Assembly: GCF_003997495.1 (NCBI RefSeq)
Contig: NZ_RZRU01000011.1
Location: 159,707 to 223,706, forward strand
DNA: 64,000 nt
Direction: 5' to 3'
Source: Mesorhizobium sp. M7A.F.Ca.US.008.03.1.1
GTDB lineage: Bacteria; Pseudomonadota; Alphaproteobacteria; Rhizobiales; Rhizobiaceae
The translations under genes and the position numbers were made by a program. Positions 36,501 to 44,070 of this stretch are shown here, in pieces. How positions within the stretch are numbered: the first letter of the stretch is position 1; every line of letters begins with the position of its first letter. The notes below the pieces were generated by a model that worked only from the letters and a program-made list of their open reading frames with translations, was not told the origin of the DNA and made no database searches.

Positions 36501-36685
36501 TCAACGACCTGCGGTGCCTGGCCTGGGTATTCCGTGTAGACGATGACCTGGACATCGGAGAGATCGGGGATGGCGTCAAGCGGCAAAGTCTTTAACGCGT
36601 AGACCCCGCCCGCGACGGCGAAGGCCGTGCCGACCAGGATCAGCACGAGATTGCGTGCCGACCACGCGATCAGACCAGCTATCAT
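33503..36685 (-). CDS. cusA: CusA-type heavy-metal RND efflux pump
   Basis: The 1060-residue protein has 12 predicted helices in the RND arrangement and HME-family motifs (MIAGLIAWSARNLVLI at the start; GVGWVYQYAVV near 133; AIVMIENAHKHLE near 410). Methionines in the porter region (AWTMPIRARIDMLSTGIR near 655) correspond to the CusA Met relay. It would export Cu(I)/Ag(I) from periplasm or cytoplasm together with CusB and an outer-membrane factor. ATGA overlap with cusB indicates coupling. Its shortest path to a channel is the factor at 29142, in the same array. Confidence 0.95.
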   Translation of the reverse strand: MIAGLIAWSARNLVLILVGTAFAVAGGVYALKTLPLDAIPDLSDVQVIVYTEYPGQAPQVVEDQVTYPLTTAMLTVPKSKVVRGFSFFGASFVYVIFEDGTDPYWARSRVLEYLNAAAQRLPSGVSPGLGPDATGVGWVYQYAVVAKDMTLAELRSLQDWVIRYSASKAEGVAEVASVGGFVKQYNIVVDPLRLRAQGISISMIRDAVRASNQDVGGRTLELSEFEFMVRGRGYIKTPADIENIVLKTDQGVPLRLKDVARVEIGPDERRGITELNGEGEVASGIVLQRFGANALTVIENVKQRLSVISGSLPKGAEIVPVYDRSQLIEAAIETLKGTLFEESIIVALVCVVFLLHLRSALVAILMLPVGILIAFAATKAIGLGSNIMSLGGIAIAVGAMIDAAIVMIENAHKHLERAPPGKPRTEILIEAASEVGPALFFSLLIITVSFLPIFTLESQEGRMFGPLAFTKTFSMAAAALLSITLVPALMVIFVRGRIIPEHKNPINRFLIWIYRPVIRGVLRAKTLTIILALVVLGVSVWPARQLGSEFMPSLNEGTLMYMPTTLPGISVTKAAELLQMQDRIIKSFPEVASVYGKAGRAMTATDPAPTEMFETIINLKPKEQWRPGLTIDGLKAEMDKALQFPGVSNAWTMPIRARIDMLSTGIRTPVGVKVFGTDLAEMEKIARQIEAALKTLPGTSSAYAERVIGGYYLDIVPDREALGRYGLSVGDVQDVIATALGGETVTTTVEGRERYGVNIRYPRDLRSSPQAIATDVQVPLPGSGAVPLGEVAKVELTRGATSIRTENGQLATYIFVDINGRDLGGYVADAQRAVAESVKLPPGYSVAWSGQFEYLERAAARMKIVVPVTLLIIFLLLFLNFRALTETMIVMLSLPFALVGGVWLMWWLGFNMSVAVAVGFIALAGVAAETGVVMLIYLEQAMAEVKAEREAAGKPFTRSDLYQAIMLGAVERVRPKMMTVVAIMAGLVPILWSTGAGSEVMQRIAVPMIGGMISSTVLTLVVIPAIYGLVKGWRLSTEVATLPAHADAATEQWSLRQAAE

Positions 36686-38136
36686 TGTACATCTCCCGCA
36701 GCCATGCCGTTCAGCGCGGCTTTGAGATTGCTCTCCGCATCGATCAAAAAGTTTGCCGCCACAACCACCCGATCGCCGGAAGCGACCCCGCTTCGGATCT
36801 CGGTGAAGCCGCCGCCCTGGGTGCCGACCTTGACCTCGCGCGGTTCAAAACGGCCCTCGCCCTTGTCGATTATCACCAGCTGCCGCGCGCCAGTGTCGAT
36901 CACGGCACTGTCGGGAACCGCCACAACAGGGTTGCCCGAGCCGGCTGCGATCTCAACATCGGCATACATATCCGGCAGCAGCGCGCCTTCTGGGTTGGCG
37001 ATCTCGATCCGTACTTTTGTCGTGCGGGTCTCCTTGGCCACCTGCGGATAAATCAGGGCGACGCGGCCGCTGAACGTCTGGCCCGGCATGCTGCGAACCC
37101 GGATCGTGACAGGAGCCCCCGGCTTGACCGCGCCAAGGTCGAATTCAGGCACGTCGGCAATGATCCAGACCACGGAAACGTCGGCGAGACGGAAGAGCAC
37201 TTCGCCGGGGGATGCTTTCATGCCGTCGACGGCGTTGCGTTCGAGAACAATACCGTCCCGCGGCGCCCGCCACGTCATCGATAACGGCACCTTCCGTGTC
37301 CGCTCCATCTCCGAGATGGCCTCCGACGGCACGCCGAGATTTTCCAGTCGCTGACGGGCGCCACCCGCAGCAACCCTTGCAGCGCTGCTGAGATCGGTCA
37401 GGAACTGGGCGCCGGCCGCCGCTACTTCGGGGGAATAGAGCTGGACGAGCGGTTGTCCCTTCGTGACCTTGCCGCCGGTGGTAACGTCGGCGACCTTGTT
37501 GATGAACGCCTCTGATCGGGTTGCGACCACGCTGATGCGCCGTTCGTCGAGCTGTACGGTGCCGGGCACCCGCACGGCACGTACGATCAGGCGGTCGGCA
37601 ACCGTTTCCGATCGGACCCCTGTGCGCTGCAGCTTGCCGGGGGCGACCTTGACGGTGGAACCGTCTTCATCGTCGCTCTCATAGACAGGGATATAGTCCA
37701 TCCCCATCGAATCCTTCTTCGGCGTCGGCGACGTATCGGGGAGACCCATCGGATTGCGATAGTAGAGCACCCGCTTTTTTGCTGCTGCGACTGACTCCAT
37801 TCCGGCTGCGGCCGGCTCGGCAGCAACGGCGGCGGGTTTGACGTCGAAGCTGAGGTCTTCGCTTGCATGAACCGCCGCGAAATCACGGCCGCCGGCGCTC
37901 TTCCTCGGAACCGCCGAATAGGCTGGGCGGCCGTCTGGATCGCGGTAGTAGATGACCGGCCCTGATGGTGCGGGATTGGAGTTCGGCGTACCGGCCAAGG
38001 CATTTTCCAGCCAGGGGACCGATCGGAGCCAGTGAAGGCCGGGCACCGCGATATCGCTGTGCCCGGCCCAATAGCCTCCAGCCCCCGCCGCCACAATGGC
38101 GACGAGGGTAAGGCCGCTGCGGATTATCCGGCTCAA
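36682..38136 (-). CDS. cusB: CusB-type membrane fusion protein
   Basis: The 484-residue protein has one N-terminal helix, two heavy-metal-binding (HMBD/YHS-like) modules and an adaptor body with barrel-sandwich and beta-barrel domains (GGKVTKGQPLVQLYSPEV near 222). The second module has the family pattern YYRNPMGLPDTSPTPKKDSMGMDY with its three Met. The first (YYRDPDGRPAYSAVPRKSAGGRDF) has lost these Met and is probably non-binding. The stop overlaps the cusA start and its own ATG overlaps the FixH-like gene's stop. Confidence 0.93.
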   Translation of the reverse strand: MSRIIRSGLTLVAIVAAGAGGYWAGHSDIAVPGLHWLRSVPWLENALAGTPNSNPAPSGPVIYYRDPDGRPAYSAVPRKSAGGRDFAAVHASEDLSFDVKPAAVAAEPAAAGMESVAAAKKRVLYYRNPMGLPDTSPTPKKDSMGMDYIPVYESDDEDGSTVKVAPGKLQRTGVRSETVADRLIVRAVRVPGTVQLDERRISVVATRSEAFINKVADVTTGGKVTKGQPLVQLYSPEVAAAGAQFLTDLSSAARVAAGGARQRLENLGVPSEAISEMERTRKVPLSMTWRAPRDGIVLERNAVDGMKASPGEVLFRLADVSVVWIIADVPEFDLGAVKPGAPVTIRVRSMPGQTFSGRVALIYPQVAKETRTTKVRIEIANPEGALLPDMYADVEIAAGSGNPVVAVPDSAVIDTGARQLVIIDKGEGRFEPREVKVGTQGGGFTEIRSGVASGDRVVVAANFLIDAESNLKAALNGMAAGDVQ

Positions 38137-38540
38137 GGAACGGCCTTGAATTCCAACTTGCTTTCCAGCGACCCGGTTTCTCCCTGGACTTTGGCGCCGA
38201 GTGACAGACGCCAGCCGCCGGCCATCTGAATCTGCGCCTTGAAGCGGTAGATGCCGGGTTCCGTTGATGGCAGCGGCTCGATCGGCGCGGCCATCATCTC
38301 CATCCCGTCCGGAGCCATGTCGACGCGCTGTGCGAAGATCACGGCATCCGGCACGCTCTTGCCCGAACGTTTATCGATGAGGCGGACGGCCACTTCCGCC
38401 GCATTGCCTTGCTTGACTTCGTTCTGGACGAGTTGGAACTCGTAGTCCTCAATGCCGGCCCACACCCGTGAGGTGGCTCCCACGCAAGCGAGACCGATCG
38501 ACGCCGCCACCAGCGTGCGATTCAATGTAAAGAGCTTCAT
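38133..38540 (-). CDS. FixH/YtkA-like exported protein in cusBA operon
   Basis: The 135-residue protein has a signal peptide (to VWA near 28) and an immunoglobulin-like body of the FixH/YtkA type (YEFQLVQNEVKQGNAAEVAVRL near 33; GGWRLSLGAKVQGETG near 108), with a Met-rich loop in the middle (RVDMAPDGMEMMAAP). It starts the three-gene operon FixH-like, cusB, cusA, all with ATGA overlaps. FixH itself works with the copper P-type ATPase FixI in oxidase assembly, so a periplasmic copper role fits, but is inferred. Confidence 0.75.
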   Translation of the reverse strand: MKLFTLNRTLVAASIGLACVGATSRVWAGIEDYEFQLVQNEVKQGNAAEVAVRLIDKRSGKSVPDAVIFAQRVDMAPDGMEMMAAPIEPLPSTEPGIYRFKAQIQMAGGWRLSLGAKVQGETGSLESKLEFKAVP

Positions 38541-38672
38541 TTTTCAGTTTCCCAAAATTCATCGTTGTTCTGCGCGATTGCGCGGTCAGTTCACGGCAAA
38601 TGCCATGCGCTCTCCCCCGCACGGCAGTCGGCCGCACGGCGACAAATGGCTCGAGGCGAGCCGGCGATGAAC

Positions 38673-39068
38673 TCAGGAACGTGGAGGTCGGGGTGGTGGC
38701 GGTTCAGCAAGGAGATCGCGCCCGAAGTCGTTGCCCGGTGCAATCGAGGCTGTCGCAGAAACCCGGACGCGCGCAAGCTGATCGGCCGCAACTACGTTCG
38801 CGAAGCATTTGGCGGCGCACAATGTGGCCAGCGGGCAGGACTTCTGGCAGTCGGGAACGGATTGCTTCTGGTCCGGGCAACACGGCAAGCCATCCGGCAT
38901 GGCGGCCATCTGCTCCATTCCCGCCATCGACTCGCCAGCCATCATCCCCGCGGCCGATGGTGTCACAATCGGCGCGGCCGTCAGGATGATGATCGCCAGG
39001 ATGGAAAGCAGGCGGGGGAACAAGGACCAGAATTTCACGGCCGCAAAGTGACATGTTGTGCAGTGCAA
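38673..39068 (-). CDS. small exported Met/Cys-rich protein
   Basis: The 131-residue protein has a hydrophobic N-terminal segment, a Met cluster (GMMAGESMAGMEQMAAMPDG near 41) and a Cys-rich cluster (LPCCPDQKQSVPDCQKSC, then LCAAKCF). I do not recognise a named family; the Cys pattern resembles the exported protein at 45647 (CAACPKSSDG...CPPVC). It is 132 bp upstream of the FixH-cusBA operon. Binding of copper is inferred from composition. Confidence 0.6.
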   Translation of the reverse strand: MHCTTCHFAAVKFWSLFPRLLSILAIIILTAAPIVTPSAAGMMAGESMAGMEQMAAMPDGLPCCPDQKQSVPDCQKSCPLATLCAAKCFANVVAADQLARVRVSATASIAPGNDFGRDLLAEPPPPRPPRS

Positions 39069-39151
39069 GAAAAGGTGGCCGCGCTCACTTTTTCGACAAG
39101 TGGAGGGAACACCACATCGAGATCATCCTCCGGAAAAGCGAGCACTTTCGT

Positions 39152-39712
39152 TCAACCTGAACCGCCGCAGCCGTTGGACAGGTTCCAGACGTCCACCACC
39201 TGTTCTCCGCTGAACGTGTGTTCGACAATCAGGAACTTCGCCAGCCCGCCATACATTTTCCAGCGCCAGCACTGGCAGCAGCATGGCCCCTTCTCGTCCG
39301 ATTTGTCCATAGCGTATTGATAGGCTTGCTGCTGTCCCGCCGAGAGTGTGGCCTCGTAATAGGGCATGACCTTCTGAGCGACGCCCGCTGCGATGTCGTA
39401 AGGGTCAGGTGGGATTTCCGAAATGGCGGCGTATTTGGTGAGGCCCTGCACCTGTCTTGCGTAGCGCTTGCGCTCCATCTCGGAGCAGCACGAGCCGCGC
39501 AGCCGCGCTGTGACCGGCATTTTGGCGATCGAGTCGGCGAATGTCGGCATGCATGTGCTGTTACCATTCTTGCTCAGGTAGTCGAAGCGCTCGTCGAGTG
39601 TCTGGGTCTCGGCGGTCGCCGCAGGCACACCTGCGCCAAACAGCAGCGCGATGTATCCGGCGCCGACGGTGAAATCCCGGCGGGAAACAGTCAGTCTGGA
39701 TCGTTCTACCAT
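39152..39712 (-). CDS. Tat-exported cysteine-rich protein with CCCQCWRW motif, unknown function
   Basis: The 186-residue protein has a twin-arginine signal (SRRDFTVGAG near residue 10). Its mature body carries nine cysteines: STCMP near 53, GSCCSEM near 74, the block GPCCCQCWRW near 141 and NGCGG at the end. Conserved stretches are KYAAISEIPPDPYDIA and SDEKGP. I recall this as a small conserved family next to CcdA and metal genes, without known function. Folding before export through Tat suggests that a cofactor or disulfide is set in the cytoplasm. It lies 17 bp after ccdA, in one unit with it; I start it at 39712 with GGAGG upstream. Confidence 0.75.
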   Translation of the reverse strand: MVERSRLTVSRRDFTVGAGYIALLFGAGVPAATAETQTLDERFDYLSKNGNSTCMPTFADSIAKMPVTARLRGSCCSEMERKRYARQVQGLTKYAAISEIPPDPYDIAAGVAQKVMPYYEATLSAGQQQAYQYAMDKSDEKGPCCCQCWRWKMYGGLAKFLIVEHTFSGEQVVDVWNLSNGCGGSG

Positions 39713-39729
39713 GTCGCACCTCCAAAGGT

Positions 39730-40470
39730 TCAGCCGATTTGCGTCAAGATGGGAAAGCGGTCGAGCAGCCAATACGAGAATGCCGACATCTGCCCGGTGA
39801 TCATGGCAACCCCCATGGCCATCATGACGCCGCCGGCGGCGATTTGCAGCACTGAGCCCGTGCGTCGCATCGCCTTCAGCCGTCGCGTCAGGCTGTCGGT
39901 GAAGAGAGCGGCAAGCAGGAAGGGGACGCCAAGGCCGAGCGAATAGATGGCGAGCAGGGCTACGCCGTCGATAACGGTCGCGGACCCGGCGCCGACGGTC
40001 AGAATGGCGCCGAGTATCGGGCCGATACAGGGCGTCCAGCCAAAAGCGAAGGCAAGGCCGAGCACATAGGCCGACATCGCCCGCCCACCGGGAATGTCGG
40101 CATGAAACCGCGCCTCCCGCATCATCCAGGTCGGACGGATGACACCGGTAAGGAACAGGCCAAACAGGATGACGATGACACCGCCGACCATGTTGAGCTC
40201 GATGCGGTAGCCAAGCGCCAACTGGCCCAGCGCCGTCGCGCTCGCACCCAGCACGATGAATACGCTCGAAAATCCGAGCACGAAACACAGGCTGGGGCCC
40301 GCCGCCGACCAGCGGGCCGCAGCTGGGCGTTCGGCCGACATCGACATCGGCGACCGCCCGGCGATATACGAGACGTAACCGGGCACCAGCGGCAGCACGC
40401 AGGGCGACAGGAACGAGATGATGCCGGCCGCGAAAGCGGCTAGCACGCCGATGTTGGAGATTTCGGGCAT
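39730..40470 (-). CDS. CcdA-type thiol-disulfide transmembrane transporter
   Basis: The 246-residue protein has six predicted helices and the CcdA marks: SFLSPCVLPLVPGYVSYIAG near residue 20 and FAFGWTPCIGPILGAILT near 142, each with one of the two catalytic cysteines that relay electrons from cytoplasmic thioredoxin to periplasmic thioredoxin-like proteins. Neighbours with CxxC sites (ScsC-like DsbA, TlpA, CcmG-like, SCO) are its likely customers. It lies 32 bp downstream of the DsbA-like gene. Confidence 0.92.
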   Translation of the reverse strand: MPEISNIGVLAAFAAGIISFLSPCVLPLVPGYVSYIAGRSPMSMSAERPAAARWSAAGPSLCFVLGFSSVFIVLGASATALGQLALGYRIELNMVGGVIVILFGLFLTGVIRPTWMMREARFHADIPGGRAMSAYVLGLAFAFGWTPCIGPILGAILTVGAGSATVIDGVALLAIYSLGLGVPFLLAALFTDSLTRRLKAMRRTGSVLQIAAGGVMMAMGVAMITGQMSAFSYWLLDRFPILTQIG

Positions 40471-40502
40471 CGCTCAGTTGCCCTCTCTTGCCGGCAGGCG
40501 CT

Positions 40503-41294
40503 TCATTTCTGCAGAGCCCTCGCCTGTTCGATCAGCTTCTTCATGGTTGCAAGATCGGTTGCGCCCGGAAAGATCTGCTCGCCGACAACGAAGCCCGGCG
40601 TGCCGGTAATTCTCAGCGCCTGGGCAAGTTCGATGTTGCGGTCGATCAAGCCCTGGATATCGGCCTGCTGCATATCGGTCTTCATACGGGTCACGTCCAG
40701 GCCGGTCTCGGCCGCAACCCTGAGCACGACCGACTCGGTCACCCGCGTCCTGGTGCTGAACAGCGCCTTGTGAAACGCCGCATATTTGCCTTGCCGCTCA
40801 GCCGCGAGCGCCGCCTTGGCGGCGAATACCGAATCCGGGCCTAAAATGGGAAATTCCTTGTAAACGATCTTGAGTTGCGGGTCATCGGCTACCGCCTGCT
40901 CCATGACCGGCATCACCTGGCTGCAATAAGGGCAATTGTAGTCGAAGAATTCTACCATGGTGACGTTGCCCTCGGCATTGCCGCCGACGGGACTCTTCTT
41001 ATCGCGGAATAGGTCGTCGCCTCGCGCCGCGAGAGTGGCCTTTCCCGCAGCCGCCTCGGTCTCGCGCTGTTGTGCGTCCAGTTTCTGCAGCGCCTCCATG
41101 ATGACCTCGGGATGCGCGAGGATGTAGTCGTGGATGCGCTGGTCGAGCTGATCCTGGGACGTCTCGTCCGCCGCCACCGCAGGCCGCAAAGCGCCTTGAA
41201 GGCCGACCAGGAGCCATCCTGTCATAGCAGCAAGCAAAAGGGCACGGGCGACGCGGCTTTTGTATCTGCTTAGCGGCTTTGCCTTGGTGATCAT
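40503..41294 (-). CDS. DsbA-family protein with ScsC-like N-terminal segment
   Basis: The 263-residue protein has a signal peptide (to AVA near 41), a helical N-terminal extension (IHDYILAHPEVIMEALQKLD near 53) as in Com1/ScsC-type DsbAs, and a thioredoxin fold with DYNCPYCSQVMP (CPYC active site) near 115 and a cis-proline loop ITGTPGFVVG near 223. ScsC proteins are copper-tolerance thiol isomerases kept reduced by ScsB; here CcdA next door could do that. I start it at 41294 with GGGAG seven bases upstream. Confidence 0.88.
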   Translation of the reverse strand: MITKAKPLSRYKSRVARALLLAAMTGWLLVGLQGALRPAVAADETSQDQLDQRIHDYILAHPEVIMEALQKLDAQQRETEAAAGKATLAARGDDLFRDKKSPVGGNAEGNVTMVEFFDYNCPYCSQVMPVMEQAVADDPQLKIVYKEFPILGPDSVFAAKAALAAERQGKYAAFHKALFSTRTRVTESVVLRVAAETGLDVTRMKTDMQQADIQGLIDRNIELAQALRITGTPGFVVGEQIFPGATDLATMKKLIEQARALQK

Positions 41295-41348
41295 GTAATT
41301 CTCCCTCTTGGTTGTGGCGGACTTTCCGGGCACCGCCAGGAAACTGGA

Positions 41349-42095
41349 TCAGAACAAGCTCTTCAATTTCGCCCACCAGCCCTCTGCCTGCTCAAGGTGC
41401 GGACTTTCGACATTGTTGGTGAGTGCATTGATGAAGGTGACGAGGTTGACGGGCTGGAAATTCAGGCCGTGGAAATTCGCTCGCCAGCGGCCCTCCTTGT
41501 CGATCACATGGGTGACGGTGCCGTGCATCTGGTAGCCGTCATCGGTCAGGCTGAATTTGTGGCCAAAGGCCTCTGCCAGCTTGCGGGTCGTGTCCTCGGG
41601 CTCGCCCTCCGTCGTTGTCAGGAACAGCCAGTTCGCGGGATTGAGCCCATGCGCCGCGCCATAGCCACGCAGCACCTCCGGTTTGTCTTTCGACGGATCG
41701 GTGGTGATGGTGACGAAGAGGACCATGTCCTTCATCGGCGTGGCGTTCACCATGGCCTGTATCTCGGCGACTTTTTCGGCATGGAGAGGACAGACGTCCG
41801 GACAGGATGTGTAGATGAAGTGGAGGACAACGACCTTGCCGCGCAGGTCGGCGGGCCGAACGATGCGGTCATCCGCCGTGCGCAAGGTGAAGTCGGGCGC
41901 CGGCTTGTCGATTGCTTGGTAAAACTTCTCGTCCTCCTGCAGCATTGCCTCGACTTCATCGAGCGAGTGCGCCTGCGCGCCATGCACAAAGCCGAGTATC
42001 AAGGCAGCGACGGCGATCAGGCGGCGAAGGGCGCATAGCCACCCAACCCAAACCGGCGAAACCCAACGCGCCCTGGAATCGGCCCGGAAGGTCAT
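41349..42095 (-). CDS. SCO1/SenC-family copper chaperone
   Basis: The 248-residue protein has an N-terminal helix/signal (about 22-42) and a thioredoxin-like SCO domain with TSCPDVCPLH (CxxxC copper site) near 98 and the third ligand His in QMHGTVTHVID near 192. SCO proteins insert copper in CuA of cytochrome oxidase or act in copper sensing. Its ATG at 42095 overlaps the stop of the small membrane protein gene (TGATG). It has a C-terminal extension (about 40 residues) ending WWAKLKSLF. Confidence 0.9.
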   Translation of the reverse strand: MTFRADSRARWVSPVWVGWLCALRRLIAVAALILGFVHGAQAHSLDEVEAMLQEDEKFYQAIDKPAPDFTLRTADDRIVRPADLRGKVVVLHFIYTSCPDVCPLHAEKVAEIQAMVNATPMKDMVLFVTITTDPSKDKPEVLRGYGAAHGLNPANWLFLTTTEGEPEDTTRKLAEAFGHKFSLTDDGYQMHGTVTHVIDKEGRWRANFHGLNFQPVNLVTFINALTNNVESPHLEQAEGWWAKLKSLF

Positions 42096-42415
42096 CAATG
42101 CGGGCCTTTGACGTCGCCCGACGCTTTCGGCGCGTACGTGCTCTCGGCTGTTTCTTCGAAAGCGTCCTCACTCGAGCAGGAACGGCCGGTCGCGCGATGC
42201 ATGCACAGGCCAAGCGCGCACATGGCGACGCATGGCAGAACACTGAGAAGCAGGGGGGCCACCCCCGCGGCGACCAGCCAGCTCCAGTTGAAGCCCAGGC
42301 CGCCGGCGACCCCGGCTGCGGCCAGCAGGATGATGATGCGTCGGTTGGCGAGACGAGACCTGATCGTTGAGAATATGCCTGGCGAGGCGTCGTCAGCTCG
42401 GGTCAGCGTGGTCAT
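42095..42415 (-). CDS. small membrane protein with LPCVAMCALGLCM motif
   Basis: The 106-residue protein has two membrane segments (IIILLAAAGVAGG and WSWLVAAGVAPLLLSVLPCVAMCALGLCM). The second helix holds three cysteines and two methionines, a composition seen in membrane copper proteins. No family is recognised with certainty. It sits between TlpA-like and SCO genes with a 1-nt overlap to the latter, so it probably belongs to the redox/copper insertion unit. Confidence 0.65.
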   Translation of the reverse strand: MTTLTRADDASPGIFSTIRSRLANRRIIILLAAAGVAGGLGFNWSWLVAAGVAPLLLSVLPCVAMCALGLCMHRATGRSCSSEDAFEETAESTYAPKASGDVKGPH

Positions 42416-42428
42416 CGCAAATCCCTTC

Positions 42429-42956
42429 TCAATTGATAGCGAAGTGGCTGCGGATGAATTCGACCATTTCGGGCAAATCCCACTCGGCGGGGCCGATCAG
42501 CCGGCCGATCTCCTTGCCCTCGCGGTCGATCAGCAATGTCAACGGCAGGCCCAAGGCGCCGAGCGCGAACATCGCCTTGGCCGATGTGTCGATGTTCAGG
42601 GCAAGATGCTCGATGCCGTTTTCGGCGAAGAACTTCTTCACGGCGTCCGGGCCGGCGCGGTCCATCGACAGCGCAACGACTTCGAAGTCGGGCCCACCGA
42701 GTTTCGCCTGCAGCCGATCCAGCGTCGGCATTTCCTCGCGGCATGGCGCGCACCATGTCGCCCAGATGTTGACCAGCACGATCTTGCCGTGGAAATCGGC
42801 AAGCGTCCTCGGCTGGCCCGCGCCGTCCTCGAACTGGATCTCCGGAAGTGGTTTCGACGGCTCCTGAACAGCAAAACCCTGGGGTGTCCCCGCAGCCGAG
42901 GCGGCCTGGGCCAGGATGAGCGAGACTCCCAGCAGTGCAAAGGCTAACAACTTCAT
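42429..42956 (-). CDS. TlpA/ScsD-type periplasmic thioredoxin
   Basis: The 175-residue protein has a signal peptide (to ASA near 21) and a thioredoxin fold with the active site WATWCAPCREEMP near 68 and a cis-Pro loop (GALGLPLTLLID near 132). TlpA-type proteins reduce SCO and CuA or, as ScsD, protect against copper. The ATG overlaps the stop of the CcmG-like gene upstream (ATGA), so both are made together. Confidence 0.9.
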   Translation of the reverse strand: MKLLAFALLGVSLILAQAASAAGTPQGFAVQEPSKPLPEIQFEDGAGQPRTLADFHGKIVLVNIWATWCAPCREEMPTLDRLQAKLGGPDFEVVALSMDRAGPDAVKKFFAENGIEHLALNIDTSAKAMFALGALGLPLTLLIDREGKEIGRLIGPAEWDLPEMVEFIRSHFAIN

Positions 42957-43549
42957 GGCCGCTGCTCCTCGGCCTTCAGACGCCGGGCAAGCGGCAGGAT
43001 CTTCTCATCAAGAATCTTCTCGGTCACCACACCGATGTGCTTGTAGGCAATACGTCCGTCGGAACCGACCACAAACGTCTCGGGCACGCCGTAGACGCCC
43101 CAGTCGATAGCGACGCGGCCGTTCAAATCAGCACCGGTCCGCGTGTAAGGATCGCCCCTCGTGTCGAGCCATTTCGCGGCATCGGTTGGCTGATCCTTGT
43201 AATTCAGGCCATGGAGCGGCAGCTCCTTGGCCGCCGCCAATTCCATCAACACGGGATGCTCCTCGCGACAGGGCAAACACCAGGAAGCGAAAACATTGAC
43301 CAGCGAAACCTCGCCCCGAAGATTGGCGCTCGATAGACCGAGCTGCCGGCCCTGGACCGGCGGCAAGCTGAATTCCGGCACCGGCTTCCCGATAAGCGCG
43401 GAAGGGATTTCTTCTGCGTTGCGAGTGAGGCCCCACCCAAGGATGACCAGGAGCCCGGCGAAGATACCAGCTGGCAACAGCAGGATCTTGCGCACTCTCA
43501 CCTGTTTGGCGGGGGGATCCGCATTCTGGTCGATGGCAGGGGTCGTCAT
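42953..43549 (-). CDS. CcmG/DsbE-type thioredoxin
   Basis: The 198-residue protein has one N-terminal helix (about 21-42) and the DsbE/CcmG pattern: FSLPPVQGRQLGLSSANLRG near 60, active site FASWCLPCREEHP near 87, and GVYGVPETFVVGSDGRI near 152 (the GVxGxPETF signature). CcmG normally reduces apocytochrome c heme sites. No other ccm gene is present, so this copy may have a metal-stress role together with TlpA and CcdA. GAGG precedes the ATG at 43549. Confidence 0.9.
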   Translation of the reverse strand: MTTPAIDQNADPPAKQVRVRKILLLPAGIFAGLLVILGWGLTRNAEEIPSALIGKPVPEFSLPPVQGRQLGLSSANLRGEVSLVNVFASWCLPCREEHPVLMELAAAKELPLHGLNYKDQPTDAAKWLDTRGDPYTRTGADLNGRVAIDWGVYGVPETFVVGSDGRIAYKHIGVVTEKILDEKILPLARRLKAEEQRP

Positions 43550-43599
43550 TGTACCTCGCTTTGGTCGCTGCGGCGGTCACACGTTCCGGCTATGCAAAC

Positions 43600-44040
43600 T
43601 CACTCCGTGGCGTAGACGGTTGGCGCCTTGCCGTCCTTGGTGAAGGCATAGATCGTGAAAGGTCCGTCCTTCGCGCCGCCCATCCCGGGTGCGCCAGCCG
43701 GCATGCCGGCCAGAGTGATGCCGGTGATGGCAGGCCGCTCCGTCAGAAGCTTCTTGACGATATCGACCGGCACCAGGCCGTCGACCACGTAGCCGTCGAC
43801 CATCAGCGTGTGGCAGCCTTCGAGATCGGCCGGCACGCCGGCATCGCTGCTGATCTGGGAGAGGTTGTTGACCGGCTTGATGTCGACCTTGAAGCCGTTG
43901 TGCTCGAGATAGGTGGCATAGGATTCGCAGCAACTGCATTGCGGGTTCTTGTACATGACCGCATTGATCGTCGCGGCAACGGCCGGGAGCGGCATGGCGA
44001 TTGCGACGGCCAATGCGGCAAGGCGGTAGGTCATTTTCAT
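43600..44040 (-). CDS. DUF411 periplasmic metal-binding protein
   Basis: The 146-residue protein has a signal peptide (to AVA near 23) and the DUF411 hallmarks: MYKNPQCSCCESYATYLE with CxCC near 35, GCHTLMVDGYVVDGLVPVD near 75, and AGMPAGAPGMG near 110. DUF411 proteins are widespread in copper and silver resistance clusters and probably bind copper through the CxCC and Met residues. It lies 30 bp downstream of the multicopper oxidase gene. Confidence 0.92.
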   Translation of the reverse strand: MKMTYRLAALAVAIAMPLPAVAATINAVMYKNPQCSCCESYATYLEHNGFKVDIKPVNNLSQISSDAGVPADLEGCHTLMVDGYVVDGLVPVDIVKKLLTERPAITGITLAGMPAGAPGMGGAKDGPFTIYAFTKDGKAPTVYATE

Positions 44041-44070
44041 TACGGTTCTCCTTTGTTGAACGGATAGGGT

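Noticed and set aside
39713..40288. Extension of the Tat-exported protein into ccdA
   Set aside because: It overlaps ccdA in another frame and the Tat signal begins at 39712.
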